Shown: positions 36,196-48,516, counted from the first letter of the stretch. The stretch is 64,000 nucleotides of DNA from Singulisphaera acidiphila DSM 18658 (GCF_000242455.2 NC_019892.1:3162001-3226000); one strand, 5' to 3'. Notes: generated by a model from the sequence alone, not told the origin. Numbers and translations are program-made.

Positions 36196-36905
36196 ATCCT
36201 CCATCGATACGCTCGATCGACCTCAATGCCGACCTGGGCGAAGGTTTTCCCAACGACCGGGTGATCCTTGATTTCGTGACCTCCGCCAGCGTCTGCTGCG
36301 GCGCACACGCCGCCGATCGCGCTGTGATCCTCGAAACACTTCGCGAGGTGGCCCAGCACCACGTGATCCTCGGCGCTCACCCTGGATTTGCGGACCGAGA
36401 CCATTTTGGCCGGCGGGAACAGGTCACATCTGCGCGAGCCGTGGAGCAACTGGTGCTCGGCCAGGTCGACGCCTTGGCGTTGTTGGCCGCCGAGGTTGGC
36501 CTCGTCATCCAATACGTAAAGCCCCACGGAGCACTCTACAACCAGGCGCAACGGCAAGCCGAAGTCGCCGAAGGCGTACTTTCGGCCATGGTTCGCCTGC
36601 AACTTCCGGTGCTCGGCCAGCCTGGGTCGCTCCTGGAAGCAAGCGCGAAAGTCCGAGGCGTGCCCTTCGTGATCGAAGGGTTCCCGGACCGTCGGTATCG
36701 CGACGACGGCCGCCTCGTGCCGCGTTCGGAGCCAAACGCAATCCTCAACGACAGCCGAGAAATCGAGTCGCAAGTCCTTCGCCTGGTCGACGACGGAGTG
36801 GCGAGCTTCTGCATTCATGGCGATGACCCGCGCGCCGTCGAAAACGCACGGACGATCCGAACCCTCCTCGAGCAGCACGCGATCGTCCTGAAAGGCTTCG
36901 TTTGA
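36192..36905 (+). CDS. pxpA: 5-oxoprolinase subunit PxpA (LamB/YcsF family)
   Basis: Starts at a GTG overlapping the pxpB stop; 237 residues. The family opens SIDLNADLGEGFPNDRVILD and has SVCCGAHAADRAVILETLRE, ILGAHPGFADRDHFGRRE and QYVKPHGALYNQAQ, with the acidic and His residues of the active site. PxpA converts the phosphorylated intermediate to glutamate. It lies between pxpB and pxpC with almost no gaps, as one operon. Confidence 0.95.
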   Translation: MNPPSIRSIDLNADLGEGFPNDRVILDFVTSASVCCGAHAADRAVILETLREVAQHHVILGAHPGFADRDHFGRREQVTSARAVEQLVLGQVDALALLAAEVGLVIQYVKPHGALYNQAQRQAEVAEGVLSAMVRLQLPVLGQPGSLLEASAKVRGVPFVIEGFPDRRYRDDGRLVPRSEPNAILNDSREIESQVLRLVDDGVASFCIHGDDPRAVENARTIRTLLEQHAIVLKGFV

Positions 36906-36906
36906 G

Positions 36907-37851
36907 ATGGGACTTCGGATCCTCAGCCCGGGTCATTTCACGACGATCCAGGACCAAGGTCGATTGGGCTTCCGAGAGTGGGGAGTGCCCTGCGGCGGAT
37001 CGTTTGACCGCGACTCGTTCGCGATCGCCAACGGCCTCCTCGGCAACCCGCCAGACGCCGCGACGCTTGAGATGACCCTGTTCGGCGGGAGCTATGAGGC
37101 TCAAGTCCCCCTCGCGATTGCCCTGGCCGGCGCGCCCATGGAATCATTCCTGATCGATCAAGTCGGCACGGAGCATCCGCTCTCCCTCCCGCTCTGCTTC
37201 TCGATGAAGCCGGGCGATCGGCTCCGAATCGGCGGGTCGTCCCTCGGTGCTCGGACGTACCTGGCCGTCAAAGGAGGCTGGCAAACAAGAGTCCGCTTGG
37301 GGAGCCGTTCGGAAGAGACCCGACTCCCATCCGGGGTAATTCTCGCCGCCAACCCAGGGGCCACGCCGGTTCGCCATCCCCAGCTTCCTCCCTGGTCTCC
37401 CCCCTCACTGGATCCGATCCGAGTTCTCGACGGTCCCGATGCCAGTCGCATCGACGATCGGGATGAGTGGCTGGGCTCACAATTTCAAGTGGCCCGCCAA
37501 TGCGATCGCATGGGTCTTCGCCTGGTAGGGACTCCCCTTCGACTGAATGTCACTTCCGAGCCTCTCTCCACACCGATGGCCCCCGGCTCGATTCAGGTTG
37601 CCGGAGGACAATTGCTGATCTTGGGGGTCAGTTGTGGCACCATGGGGGGATACCCGCTGGTGGCTCAGGTCATCTCCACAGACCTACCCCGGATCGGCCA
37701 GCTTCGTGAGGGAGATCGCCCGGTCTTCCAACGTGTCGACCTGATCACGGCACGCAGGCTTGACCGCGAAAAGCGGCGGAAAATGAAGGCTTTCGTCCAG
37801 CGCCTGGCTGCGCTCGCCAACGCTCCCCAAGGCGATCCAACCCTGCTTTGA
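36907..37851 (+). CDS. pxpC: 5-oxoprolinase subunit PxpC (biotin-dependent carboxyltransferase-like)
   Basis: 314 residues, one base after pxpA. The conserved start GLRILSPGHFTTIQDQGRLG and the motifs YLAVKGGW and GGYPLVAQVISTDLPRIGQL identify the KipA/PxpC family. It ends by overlapping a short open frame in front of the next gene. Confidence 0.94.
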   Translation: MGLRILSPGHFTTIQDQGRLGFREWGVPCGGSFDRDSFAIANGLLGNPPDAATLEMTLFGGSYEAQVPLAIALAGAPMESFLIDQVGTEHPLSLPLCFSMKPGDRLRIGGSSLGARTYLAVKGGWQTRVRLGSRSEETRLPSGVILAANPGATPVRHPQLPPWSPPSLDPIRVLDGPDASRIDDRDEWLGSQFQVARQCDRMGLRLVGTPLRLNVTSEPLSTPMAPGSIQVAGGQLLILGVSCGTMGGYPLVAQVISTDLPRIGQLREGDRPVFQRVDLITARRLDREKRRKMKAFVQRLAALANAPQGDPTLL

Positions 37852-38003
37852 GCTTGTCCGAATTCGGGAGATCAGGTACACCGACGCGACGTCCCTTTCC
37901 AATGGCCTCCAAGGAACCAAACTGTTCCGCGGAACCATCATCTCTCTCGCGGCCGAAGCAGGGGTCGTCCGATATGTCCGACGGCAGCCAAAGGAGGCGG
38001 ACC

Positions 38004-39215
38004 ATGTTCGGTCTCGCCTGGATCGCCATCGCCACGGTGCTGACCGCACCCGGGTGCGCGCAGATCCCGGTGCCTCGCTCTAATTCGAATCAGGTCCATC
38101 TCCCAGACCCGAACCCGAACCACACCCCATTGCCGCTGGTCGCGACGAATCAGACCACGGAAATGCCGGAACGGACCGATGAGAGTGGGGCTCTCCCTCC
38201 GCTTCCCCTCTCCATGAGCGAGCTCGACCCGGCGGATGCTCCGACCCCGTTGCTGGACGCAGCCCTCGCCAAGGCGAATGCCGAGGCTGAGCAGACGGGC
38301 CTGCCCGAGCTAAGCCGCAATCAGGAGACCGAGCCAAGCGAGTCCGGCAAGGACGAACCGGCCTCGGACCGGCAGGGCACTCAAGCCTCCGATCAGGCAC
38401 AGACTCCCGAGCCCCAGGCCGGTCCGGAACCCGATTCCAAACTAGTCGCCCTCCGCGCTTTGTCCGAATCCAATACGGCCAAGAAGCCAACCCTGGTGGC
38501 GATCAACCCCGACAAGCCGGTCAAACCGATCGACCCTCGCGAACTCTGGAGCGAGGGAATCTCACGCTTGCGAAGGATCGCCAGTGAGCAGGCAAGGGCT
38601 TCGAGCTCCGGTGCCTGGACCCTACGTGCGCATCTCCTGGATGCCATCGCGGAGGAAGACATCAAAGGTGCGGGGAAATCGGAACAGGCTCGGCCTTGGC
38701 GGATGGCCCTGGCCGCGCTCGGAATCCCCCACGATTCCGCCTCCACAGCCACGGATGCGGACCAACCGCCTCGAGGTGCCGAGATTCGCGCGGCGGTCGT
38801 CGCGCTCGAAAGCGAAGCACCACTGGAGATCAGTGACTTGCGGCTCTGTCGCAAGGTCAACGGGTTCGGAAATTTTGATCCGTTGGATACTGCGGCGTGC
38901 AAAGCCGGCCAGCCGCTTATCGTCTACTGCGAGATGTCGGGGCTGCAATATACCGCGGCGGGAGAGCAGTTCCATTCCCGGCTCTCGTCGCGAGTCGAGC
39001 TGGTCCCAACCAGCGGTGGCGACCCCGTCTGGGCTCAGTCCCTCGGCTCGGCCGAGGATGTTTGCCGGCGACGCCGGCGCGATTATTACGTCAACTACCG
39101 GATCATCCTGGCTGACACCATCCCACCAGGCGTCTATGAGCTTCGCGTGGTTCAAAAGGATGAGATAGCCGGACACTCCACATCCGCCTCCATCCCCTTG
39201 ACCATTCAGCGCTGA
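38004..39215 (+). CDS. Lipoprotein, unknown function
   Basis: The ATG at 38004 has AAGGAGG six bases upstream and begins MFGLAWIAIATVLTAPGCAQ, a lipoprotein signal with the lipidated Cys in APGC. 403 residues. A long Pro/Glu/Ser-rich linker (to about residue 160) leads to a C-terminal domain of about 200 residues with LRLCRKVNGFGNFDPLDTAA and PLIVYCEMSGLQYTAAGEQF. That domain resembles uncharacterised planctomycete proteins. Function is unknown. Confidence 0.78.
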   Translation: MFGLAWIAIATVLTAPGCAQIPVPRSNSNQVHLPDPNPNHTPLPLVATNQTTEMPERTDESGALPPLPLSMSELDPADAPTPLLDAALAKANAEAEQTGLPELSRNQETEPSESGKDEPASDRQGTQASDQAQTPEPQAGPEPDSKLVALRALSESNTAKKPTLVAINPDKPVKPIDPRELWSEGISRLRRIASEQARASSSGAWTLRAHLLDAIAEEDIKGAGKSEQARPWRMALAALGIPHDSASTATDADQPPRGAEIRAAVVALESEAPLEISDLRLCRKVNGFGNFDPLDTAACKAGQPLIVYCEMSGLQYTAAGEQFHSRLSSRVELVPTSGGDPVWAQSLGSAEDVCRRRRRDYYVNYRIILADTIPPGVYELRVVQKDEIAGHSTSASIPLTIQR

Positions 39216-39468
39216 ACTCTGAGACTGGAGCAAGTGATCGGATTTCTCGATCCGATGGCACCGGGGTCCACAGACCTTGCGGAACACGTTTGCCATCCTC
39301 GCCCGTTGACTCTTGCCCGGTTCTCCGAACGCTCGTCCGATCCACCGCCCCCTCCCTTTTACGAGGCCGATCGGAACCAGGCCACTCAGTGCCTTGCGAA
39401 GCCTGAACACGCGTGGGACAATGAACGCATCCAACCGTGGTGTTTCAAGTTGAGGTGGGGATCGGACT

Positions 39469-40998
39469 ATGTTGAGAATCCTCTCGAGCCTCGGTTTCGT
39501 TTGCTTGACGCTTGCAACGGTGGCTCTCTCGGAAGAGACGTCCAGGCGGCCTGCCTCGCTGAGACCGGACAATGCGCAAGGCGGTGAGGTGACGGACCGG
39601 CAACCACACACGGCCCCTCAAATCATTCGAATCGCGCAAAAGACACGCGGCAAGAAAAAGATGGAGAAGGACAAGTCGGCGGAGCCAGACGACGCGACCC
39701 CGACTCCTCCAGCGGGCAACAAGCCGGCGAGCGCAGAGACTGAAGGCCTGAAATTTTCGCGAGACATCGCTCCGATCCTGGTCGGCAACTGCATCGGTTG
39801 TCACAACGAAAAGGCGATGGCGAAGAACGGAAAGCTCGACCTGACCACCTTCGAGAAAATCCAAAAAGGGGGAGCAGGTGGAGCGGGCTTCGTGGCCGGG
39901 ATGCCGGAAGAGAGTCACCTCTATCTCCGCCTGACAGGGGATGAAACACCGCGGATGCCCCGAGGCGCCAACCGCCAGCTCTCGGAAGCCACGATTGAGA
40001 AGGTCGGAGCCTGGTTGAAGGCCGGAGCCGTGTTTGATGGGAAGGATCCCAAGGCCCTCCTGACGTCGTACGCGTCGACCCCCGAGCAACTTCGCACCGC
40101 CGAGCTTGAGAAGCTCTCGGTGGCGGATCGCGACAAGCTGGTCGAGACGAAGGGGATCGAGCGCTGGAAGAAAGGGAATTCCAAGGCCACCCCTCAGGTC
40201 ACGCCGGGCAAGAATTTCATGCTCTTCGGCGTTCTGCCCAAAGGGAGAGTCACTTCCACTCTCAAGGTTGCCGACACACAATATCCGAAAATCGTCGGAT
40301 TGATCGCCCCGTCGGGATCGTCAGAGCCCCTCGAGAAGATCGGACTCTACGTCTTCAACGAGCGAAGTGAATTTGTCGAATTCGTCCGCAGCAACGAGAA
40401 TCGCGAGGTGGACAAGCTCGAACAGGGAACGGCAAGCCTCAACGTGCCTGAGCCCTATGTCGCGGTCATCGACCCGCTTGGCGGACACGACGAACCGGCA
40501 GGGCCCGCGCGACGCCCCAGTCGTTCGAAGAAGAAAAGTCGCGACGACTCGACGGAGGCGGAGCGAACCCTGGGCGGCCTGATTACCGACTACGTGGCCG
40601 CAGGCGTGGTGAGGCGGGAATCGGAGAAAGCCCCCGTGTGGCTGAGCCTCGGCCTCGGCTCATTCTTCGGGTCACGGGTCGATCCGCGAAGCCCGAGCAC
40701 GCAGCATCTCCGACGCGCGGCCTATCAGCAATTTGACCAAGGCTGGACCAACCGGGCCAACGACGCGCTGGGGGGCGAAGGCAAGCCCGAGAGCGTTCGT
40801 GCGATCGGGTTCGGGATCATCGAAGCATTGGCGATGGAGCCGCAGACTCAGGCGTCCTTCCCCTTGTTCGTCAAAGGCTTGATCGAGAATCCAGGGAAGC
40901 TTGATGACGTGATCAAAGATTCCCTGGGAGCCGACCGCGCGCAATTCCTCGCGGGGACGGGTGAATTTGTGGCCACTCACTATGGACGATCGCGATGA
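39469..40998 (+). CDS. Exported protein with planctomycete-type cytochrome c domain
   Basis: 509 residues with a signal sequence (LSSLGFVCLTLATVALS) and a Lys-rich linker, then FSRDIAPILVGNCIGCHNEK, a heme c site (CIGCH) of the planctomycete PSCyt1 type. A later region (EETPRMP-like, read as GDETPRMPRGANRQLSEATI) is typical of the same domain. The C-terminal 300 residues are unfamiliar, with QYPKIVGLIAPSGSSEPLEK and a basic stretch (RRPSRSKKKSRDD). Electron transfer in the periplasm is likely. Its stop overlaps the start of the cupin gene (ATGA). Confidence 0.85.
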   Translation: MLRILSSLGFVCLTLATVALSEETSRRPASLRPDNAQGGEVTDRQPHTAPQIIRIAQKTRGKKKMEKDKSAEPDDATPTPPAGNKPASAETEGLKFSRDIAPILVGNCIGCHNEKAMAKNGKLDLTTFEKIQKGGAGGAGFVAGMPEESHLYLRLTGDETPRMPRGANRQLSEATIEKVGAWLKAGAVFDGKDPKALLTSYASTPEQLRTAELEKLSVADRDKLVETKGIERWKKGNSKATPQVTPGKNFMLFGVLPKGRVTSTLKVADTQYPKIVGLIAPSGSSEPLEKIGLYVFNERSEFVEFVRSNENREVDKLEQGTASLNVPEPYVAVIDPLGGHDEPAGPARRPSRSKKKSRDDSTEAERTLGGLITDYVAAGVVRRESEKAPVWLSLGLGSFFGSRVDPRSPSTQHLRRAAYQQFDQGWTNRANDALGGEGKPESVRAIGFGIIEALAMEPQTQASFPLFVKGLIENPGKLDDVIKDSLGADRAQFLAGTGEFVATHYGRSR

Positions 40999-41342
40999 GT
41001 GATCCTTCGACAGAGGATCCCTATTTTGTCCCGGCCGGCGCAGGGTCGCGACATCAGATTTTTCCGGGCGTCGAAATCTGCACGACGCCCGGCGAGCGGA
41101 TGATGTTCTCGGTCGTCACGTTCGAGCCGGGTTCGGTCGTCTTGGACCATTCTCATCCCCATGAGCAAATGGGGATGATGGTCTCCGGACGTCTGGAATT
41201 CACAGTGGGCGACGTGACGCGCATTCTCGGCCCGGGCGATCTTTGGCGGATCCCCGGCGGTGTCGTCCATCGGGTCCGCGCTTTGGAAGGACCGGCGGTG
41301 GCACTCGACGTGTTTCATCCGATTCGCGAGGATTATCTCTGA
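40995..41342 (+). CDS. Cupin domain protein
   Basis: 115 residues forming one small double-stranded beta-helix. HSHPHEQMGMMVSGRLEFTV supplies the metal-binding His pair and Glu, and RIPGGVVHRVRALEGPAVAL the third His. Such proteins include sugar or dicarboxylate metabolising enzymes and sensors; the substrate is unknown. It overlaps the cytochrome gene by four bases and precedes ribokinase by 16, so it may be part of that operon. Confidence 0.88.
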   Translation: MSDPSTEDPYFVPAGAGSRHQIFPGVEICTTPGERMMFSVVTFEPGSVVLDHSHPHEQMGMMVSGRLEFTVGDVTRILGPGDLWRIPGGVVHRVRALEGPAVALDVFHPIREDYL

Positions 41343-41358
41343 CGAAGGGCGCAAGTTC

Positions 41359-42315
41359 ATGGCTCGTGTCGTCGTCCTCGGATCCAGCAACACCGACATG
41401 ACCGTGCATCTGCCCCGTCTCCCCACCTCCGGCGAGACACTGCTGGGGGGATCGTTCTTCAGTGGGCCCGGCGGCAAGGGAGCGAATCAAGCCGTCGCCG
41501 CGCGTCGGGCCGGCGCCTCCGTGGTCTTCCTCTCGGCCGTGGGCGATGATCCGCTGGGGCACCAGGCACTCGACCGTTACCGTCGTGAAACGATCGACGT
41601 TTCCGAAGTCCTGGTCGTGCCCCACGTTTCGTCCGGCGTGGCATTGATCTTCGTCAACGATGCGGGCGAGAACATGATCGGCGTCGCGCCCGGGGCCAAC
41701 GTGCACCTTGACGTCGCGGCCGTCGATCGCTTGCCCGACTCAGTTTTCGAGCCGGGAAGTGTACTGCTCGCTGGCCTGGAAGTTCCTCTGGAGACGGTCG
41801 CAAGCGCCGTGCGTCGGGCTCAAAGAGCGGGCCTGCGTGTGCTCCTCAACCCCGCTCCCGCCGACCTCCGTCTGCTCGACTCCGAAATACTCCGATTCGT
41901 GGATATCCTCACTCCCAACCACATCGAGGTGCAGACCCTTGCGGGCCAGCCGATTGGGGAGAATCCGGAAAGCCTCCGCTCGGCCGCTGAAGCGATGCTT
42001 GCCCGAGGAGTTGGCGCGGTGGTCGTGACAAACGGTAAAGCGGGTTGCCTCGTCCTGTCCCGCGATGCGGGGGAAACGACTTGCCGGGCGATCCGCGCTT
42101 TTCCTGTCGAGGCCGTTGACACCGTTGGAGCCGGCGATGCCTTCAATGGGGCCCTGGCCACTGCCATCGCGGAAGGACGGCCCTTGTTCGAGTCAGCAGT
42201 CTGGGCTTCTGCAGCCGCCGCCCTCGCGGTCACTCAACCGGGGGCGCAAACGGCCCTCGCCCCCCGCGCCGCCATCGATCAGTTGGCCGCAACCTATGAC
42301 AACAAATTCCAATAG
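41359..42315 (+). CDS. rbsK: Ribokinase (PfkB family)
   Basis: The ATG at 41359 follows GAAGG; 318 residues. PfkB features: VVLGSSNTDMTVHLPRLPTS, the substrate-side SGPGGKGANQAVAARRAGAS, and the anion-hole/catalytic base DTVGAGDAFNGAL. It phosphorylates ribose or a close pentose. No ribose transporter is nearby, so specificity is inferred from family motifs. Confidence 0.9.
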   Translation: MARVVVLGSSNTDMTVHLPRLPTSGETLLGGSFFSGPGGKGANQAVAARRAGASVVFLSAVGDDPLGHQALDRYRRETIDVSEVLVVPHVSSGVALIFVNDAGENMIGVAPGANVHLDVAAVDRLPDSVFEPGSVLLAGLEVPLETVASAVRRAQRAGLRVLLNPAPADLRLLDSEILRFVDILTPNHIEVQTLAGQPIGENPESLRSAAEAMLARGVGAVVVTNGKAGCLVLSRDAGETTCRAIRAFPVEAVDTVGAGDAFNGALATAIAEGRPLFESAVWASAAAALAVTQPGAQTALAPRAAIDQLAATYDNKFQ

Positions 42316-42396
42316 CCCGGCCCTCAACCCCCGCTCCAGCCTGTTGGGATTCGTTCCCGCCGTCCCTCACTCGCAACGCCCCGGAGTCTCATCAAC

Positions 42397-44118
42397 ATGC
42401 CCCAGCAAGCGAGTCGCCCCGGTCTTCGCAGGATCTTGGCATCGACGATTCTCTGCCTCTCATCCGGAGCGAGCCTGGTGCAGGCCCACGATCGCCCAAG
42501 CGGCCCCGTGCAGAAGACGCGTTCGGCCGTCGTGGCTCGCCACGGTATGGCGGCAACCAGCCAACCGCTGGCCACTGCTGCGGCGATTCGGGTGCTTCAA
42601 GAGGGGGGGAACGCCATCGACGCGGCGATCGCCGCCAATGCGGTGCTCGGGGTGGTCGAGCCGATGTCGTGCGGTCTTGGGGGCGACCTGTTCGCAATCG
42701 TCTGGGATGCAAAAACGAAGACTCTGTACGGCCTCAATGCCAGCGGCCGCGCCCCTTATGCCGCAACCCTGGATTTCTACGCGTCAAAAGGCTTGCGGGA
42801 GATTCCCGCTCAGGGCCCCTTGAGTTGGTCGGTTCCCGGGTGCGTCGACGGCTGGGACCAACTTCGCCGCCGGTTCGGCTCGAAGGATTGGCCTGCGCTC
42901 CTCGCCCCCGCGATTCACTACGCCGAGGACGGTTTCCCCGTCAGCGAGATCATCGCGGACGACTGGCAGTCCTCGGCTCGTTCGCTGGCCAAAGTCCCCA
43001 CCACCGCAGCCACCTTCCTACCGGGCGGCAAAGCCCCGGAAAATGGCGACATCTTCCGCAATCCGAATCTCGCAGCGTCGCTCCGCGCCATCGCGAGCGA
43101 CGGTCGCGACGCCTTCTACCGAGGGCCCATTGCCGACGCCATCCTCGCCTATTCGAATCAGGTGGACGGGCTGTTCGCCCGCAAGGATTTTGACGACCAC
43201 ACAAGTACATGGATCCAACCGGTCTCGACAAATTATCGCGGCTACGAGGTCTGGGAGCTGCCTCCCAACGGCCAAGGGATCGCCGCGCTCCAGATGCTCA
43301 ACCTGCTCGAACCCTACGACCTCAAATCCCTGGGCGCGAATTCCGCCGAATCCCTCCACCTCATGATTGAAGCCAAAAAGCTGGCGTACGAAGATCGGGC
43401 GAAGTTCTATGCCGACCCCGAATTCTCGAAGGTGCCGGTCGCCGCTCTCATTTCCAAGGAATATGCAGCGACACGAGCCCCGCTCATCCACCGCGACCGA
43501 GCCAACGACCGGCCCATTCCGGGCGAGCCGGCCGGGGCCGACACCATTTATATGACGGTCGTCGACAAGGACTTCAACGCCGTCAGCCTGATCCAGAGCA
43601 ACTTCAACGGCTTTGGCTCACAGCACGTGCCTGGAACCTTGGGCTTTCCGCTTCAGAACCGAGGCTGCCTCTTCGCCCTCGACCCCAATCACGCCAACCG
43701 GCTCGCCCCTCACAAGCGACCGTTCCACACGATCATCCCCGGCTTCGTCACGAAGCAAGGTCAGCCCTGGCTCAGTTTCGGCGTGATGGGGGGCGACATG
43801 CAGGCCCAGGGCCATGCGCAGGTCCTATCCAATATGATCGACCATGGAATGGACGTCCAGGACGCCGGCGACGCCGCACGATTCCGCCATGCCGGTTCGT
43901 CAGACCCAACTGGCACGCCCGCCAAGGAGGGCGGAACGGTCGCGCTCGAGTCAGAAATCGGCCCGGAGGTCCGCCGTGCACTCGAGGCGAAGGGCCACAA
44001 AATCGTCGACTCACGCGGCGGATTTGGCGGCTACCAGGCCATTCGCATTGATGTCACACGCGGGGTGCTCATCGGCGGCTCCGATCCTCGGAAGGACGGT
44101 TGTGCAAGCGGATACTGA
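42397..44118 (+). CDS. ggt: Gamma-glutamyltransferase, exported
   Basis: 573 residues with a signal sequence (RRILASTILCLSSGASLVQA). The N-terminal half has the family start ATAAAIRVLQEGGNAIDAAI and EPMSCGLGGDLFAIVWDAKT. The self-cleavage and nucleophile Thr lies in GADTIYMTVVDKDFNAVSLI, where a Thr opens the small subunit. The enzyme breaks gamma-glutamyl bonds such as in glutathione in the periplasm. The 5-oxoprolinase genes lie 5 kb upstream. It is convergent with ligA. Confidence 0.93.
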   Translation: MPQQASRPGLRRILASTILCLSSGASLVQAHDRPSGPVQKTRSAVVARHGMAATSQPLATAAAIRVLQEGGNAIDAAIAANAVLGVVEPMSCGLGGDLFAIVWDAKTKTLYGLNASGRAPYAATLDFYASKGLREIPAQGPLSWSVPGCVDGWDQLRRRFGSKDWPALLAPAIHYAEDGFPVSEIIADDWQSSARSLAKVPTTAATFLPGGKAPENGDIFRNPNLAASLRAIASDGRDAFYRGPIADAILAYSNQVDGLFARKDFDDHTSTWIQPVSTNYRGYEVWELPPNGQGIAALQMLNLLEPYDLKSLGANSAESLHLMIEAKKLAYEDRAKFYADPEFSKVPVAALISKEYAATRAPLIHRDRANDRPIPGEPAGADTIYMTVVDKDFNAVSLIQSNFNGFGSQHVPGTLGFPLQNRGCLFALDPNHANRLAPHKRPFHTIIPGFVTKQGQPWLSFGVMGGDMQAQGHAQVLSNMIDHGMDVQDAGDAARFRHAGSSDPTGTPAKEGGTVALESEIGPEVRRALEAKGHKIVDSRGGFGGYQAIRIDVTRGVLIGGSDPRKDGCASGY

Positions 44119-44121
44119 TTT

Positions 44122-46469
<2,348 letters not shown>

Positions 46470-46505
46470 GTTGTTGCGCTCCAGCCAACCGAAGAGAAAG
46501 GGACG

Positions 46506-46961
46506 TCAGGCCCCTCCGAAGACCCACTGGCTGCCGTCGATCGTGTAGTCGACCACTTCCTCGGGACGGAACCAGAGAGCGATTTCGCGCAGAGCCGATT
46601 CCGGGCTATCGCTGCCGTGAATCAGGTTATTCTGCTTGCTGATCGAGAAGTCGCCCCGAACGGTGCCCGGTGCAGCGGCAGCGCCATTGGTCGCGCCCAG
46701 CATGCTCCGAACCACGGTGATCGCCTCGTTCCCTTCGAGCACGCCGACGACGACCGGGCCACCGGTGATGAAGTCGATCAGGCCCTCGAAGAACGGCTTC
46801 CCTTGATGCTCGGCATAGTGCTTCTCGCCCAGCGGGCGATCGACCTGCAACAGTTTCAGGGCGGCGATCCGCAACCCTTTGCTCTCGAACCGCTGGAGAA
46901 TCTGACCGACGAGCCGTCGCTGAACCGTGTCGGGCTTGAAGATGATCAAGGTGCGCTGCAT
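46506..46961 (-). CDS. ndk: Nucleoside diphosphate kinase
   Basis: A 151-residue enzyme opening MQRTLIIFKPDTVQRRLVGQ with the phospho-His site NLIHGSDSPESALREI. It makes nucleoside triphosphates from diphosphates. It probably heads the ndk-small membrane protein-ligA unit. Confidence 0.96.
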   Translation of the reverse strand: MQRTLIIFKPDTVQRRLVGQILQRFESKGLRIAALKLLQVDRPLGEKHYAEHQGKPFFEGLIDFITGGPVVVGVLEGNEAITVVRSMLGATNGAAAAPGTVRGDFSISKQNNLIHGSDSPESALREIALWFRPEEVVDYTIDGSQWVFGGA

Positions 46962-47090
46962 GTGAGAGTCGAACCCCGCAAAGTCGGGTCAGTGTTGACC
47001 GAAGCCCTTGGCCGGTCTCGGCCTCAGGAAACAAGAGGGGTAGTGTAGCGGCTCAGGTCAACCGGTTCAACGGCAACGCGTCGGGCTCAT

Positions 47091-47510
47091 TCATTCCTCG
47101 GCAATCCGCCATGGAAGTTCCTCGAACGTGTGCGGATCGAGCCGCCAGATCCGGACCTCGGGCTCGGAGTTGAGCAGAGAGACGATGATTCGGGGTACTT
47201 CCCCGTAATAGTTCTCGCGAAGGTCGGTCTGGCTCGGAATGGCGGCCCAGCGGGGATGGGAGTGATAGATGGCGAGGATCTCGGCTCCTCGAGCGCGGAG
47301 CGAGTTGACCGCGTCGATCAGGTCGCGGGGATCGGCGTCGTAGCGGGTCTCGCTGGCCGAGACATTGCGAAGCGGATGGAACGAAGAGACCAGGGGGGGG
47401 AACCCGCCCAGAATTCCGCAGCACTCCAACGGGGCCTCGCGGACGCAATGATCGACCATCGCGTCGTGGATCGCGCGCGGAAGCGTGAGAATGCGGGGCG
47501 AGTCGCTCAT
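47091..47510 (-). CDS. JAMM/MPN metallopeptidase (Mec-like)
   Basis: The ATG at 47510 gives 139 residues; the frame is also open from 47549. The JAMM active site is intact: Glu in EAPLECCGILGG, then YHSHPRWAAIPSQTDLREN with HxH and the S-x2-D. The family cleaves isopeptide bonds or, in actinobacteria, frees cysteine from the CysO sulfur carrier. It starts about 40 bases downstream of cysteine synthase on the same strand, which fits such a role. No CysO-like carrier gene is visible. Confidence 0.88.
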   Translation of the reverse strand: MSDSPRILTLPRAIHDAMVDHCVREAPLECCGILGGFPPLVSSFHPLRNVSASETRYDADPRDLIDAVNSLRARGAEILAIYHSHPRWAAIPSQTDLRENYYGEVPRIIVSLLNSEPEVRIWRLDPHTFEELPWRIAEE

Positions 47511-47550
47511 GGTATCTCGTGGGAAAAACGTGCGTTTCAGTCCGCTCAAA

Positions 47551-48516
47551 TCATTCCGGGAAAAGGGGCGTCGACAGATAGCGCTCGCCGAGGTCGGGGA
47601 GCAGGACGACGATCAGCTTTCCGGCGTTCTCGGGGCGCTTGGCGATCTGGATCGCCCCGGCAACCGCCGCGCCGCAGGAGATCCCGCAGAGCATTCCCTC
47701 TTCGCTCGCCAGTCGGCGGGCCATCTCAAACGCCTCTTCGTCGCGCACCAGGGCGACCTCGTCGATGACCTCGGTGTTGAGGACATCGGGAATGAAACCG
47801 GCGCCAATCCCTTGGATCTTGTGAGGCCCCGGCTTGAGCGGCTCGTGCTTCCGGTGCTGGGTCAGGATCGGCGAGTTCACCGGTTCGACGGCGATGATCT
47901 TGACGCCCGGTTTCCGGCTCTTCAAGACTTCGCCAACCCCGGTGATCGTGCCACCGGTGCCGACAGCGCTGACGAAAAAGTCGACCGCGCCGTCGGTATC
48001 GCGCCAGATCTCCTCGGCCGTCGTCTTACGGTGAATTTCGGGGTTCGCCGGATTCTTGAATTGTTGCGGCATGTACGAATTCGGGGTGTTCTTGACGATC
48101 TCTTCCGCCTTCCGGACCGCTCCCGGCATGCCCTCAGCGGCGGGGGTCAAGACGATTTCGGCCCCGAACGCCTTGAGCAAACGGCGACGCTCCAGACTCA
48201 TGCTCTCGGGCATCGTCACCATGAGTCGATAGCCTCGCGCGGCGCACGCGAAGGCAAGCGCGATGCCGGTGTTGCCGCTGGTGGCCTCGATGATCAGCGT
48301 GTCCTTCGTGAGCTTCCCCTCAGCCTCTGCAGCGTCAAGCATCGCCGCCCCGATGCGGTCTTTCACCGACCAAAGCGGATTGAAGTTTTCAAGTTTACCG
48401 ACAACCTGAGCATGACAGCCTTCCGTAACGCGTCTGAGGCGGATCAGCGGAGTATTGCCGATCGTCTGGGTGATATCGTCGTAGATCCGGCCTCGAGTTC
48501 GCTCGGCGCTCGCCAT
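47551..48516 (-). CDS. cysK: Cysteine synthase (O-acetylserine sulfhydrylase)
   Basis: The ATG at 48516 follows GGGAG; 321 residues. PLP-dependent fold with the Lys in [15 protein letters not shown], the substrate loop [13 protein letters not shown] and the phosphate loop [15 protein letters not shown]. It makes cysteine from O-acetylserine and sulfide. The upstream in-frame extension to 48582 is unlikely. It is followed by the JAMM peptidase gene. CysM-type specificity cannot be excluded. Confidence 0.93.
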   Translation of the reverse strand: MASAERTRGRIYDDITQTIGNTPLIRLRRVTEGCHAQVVGKLENFNPLWSVKDRIGAAMLDAAEAEGKLTKDTLIIEATSGNTGIALAFACAARGYRLMVTMPESMSLERRRLLKAFGAEIVLTPAAEGMPGAVRKAEEIVKNTPNSYMPQQFKNPANPEIHRKTTAEEIWRDTDGAVDFFVSAVGTGGTITGVGEVLKSRKPGVKIIAVEPVNSPILTQHRKHEPLKPGPHKIQGIGAGFIPDVLNTEVIDEVALVRDEEAFEMARRLASEEGMLCGISCGAAVAGAIQIAKRPENAGKLIVVLLPDLGERYLSTPLFPE

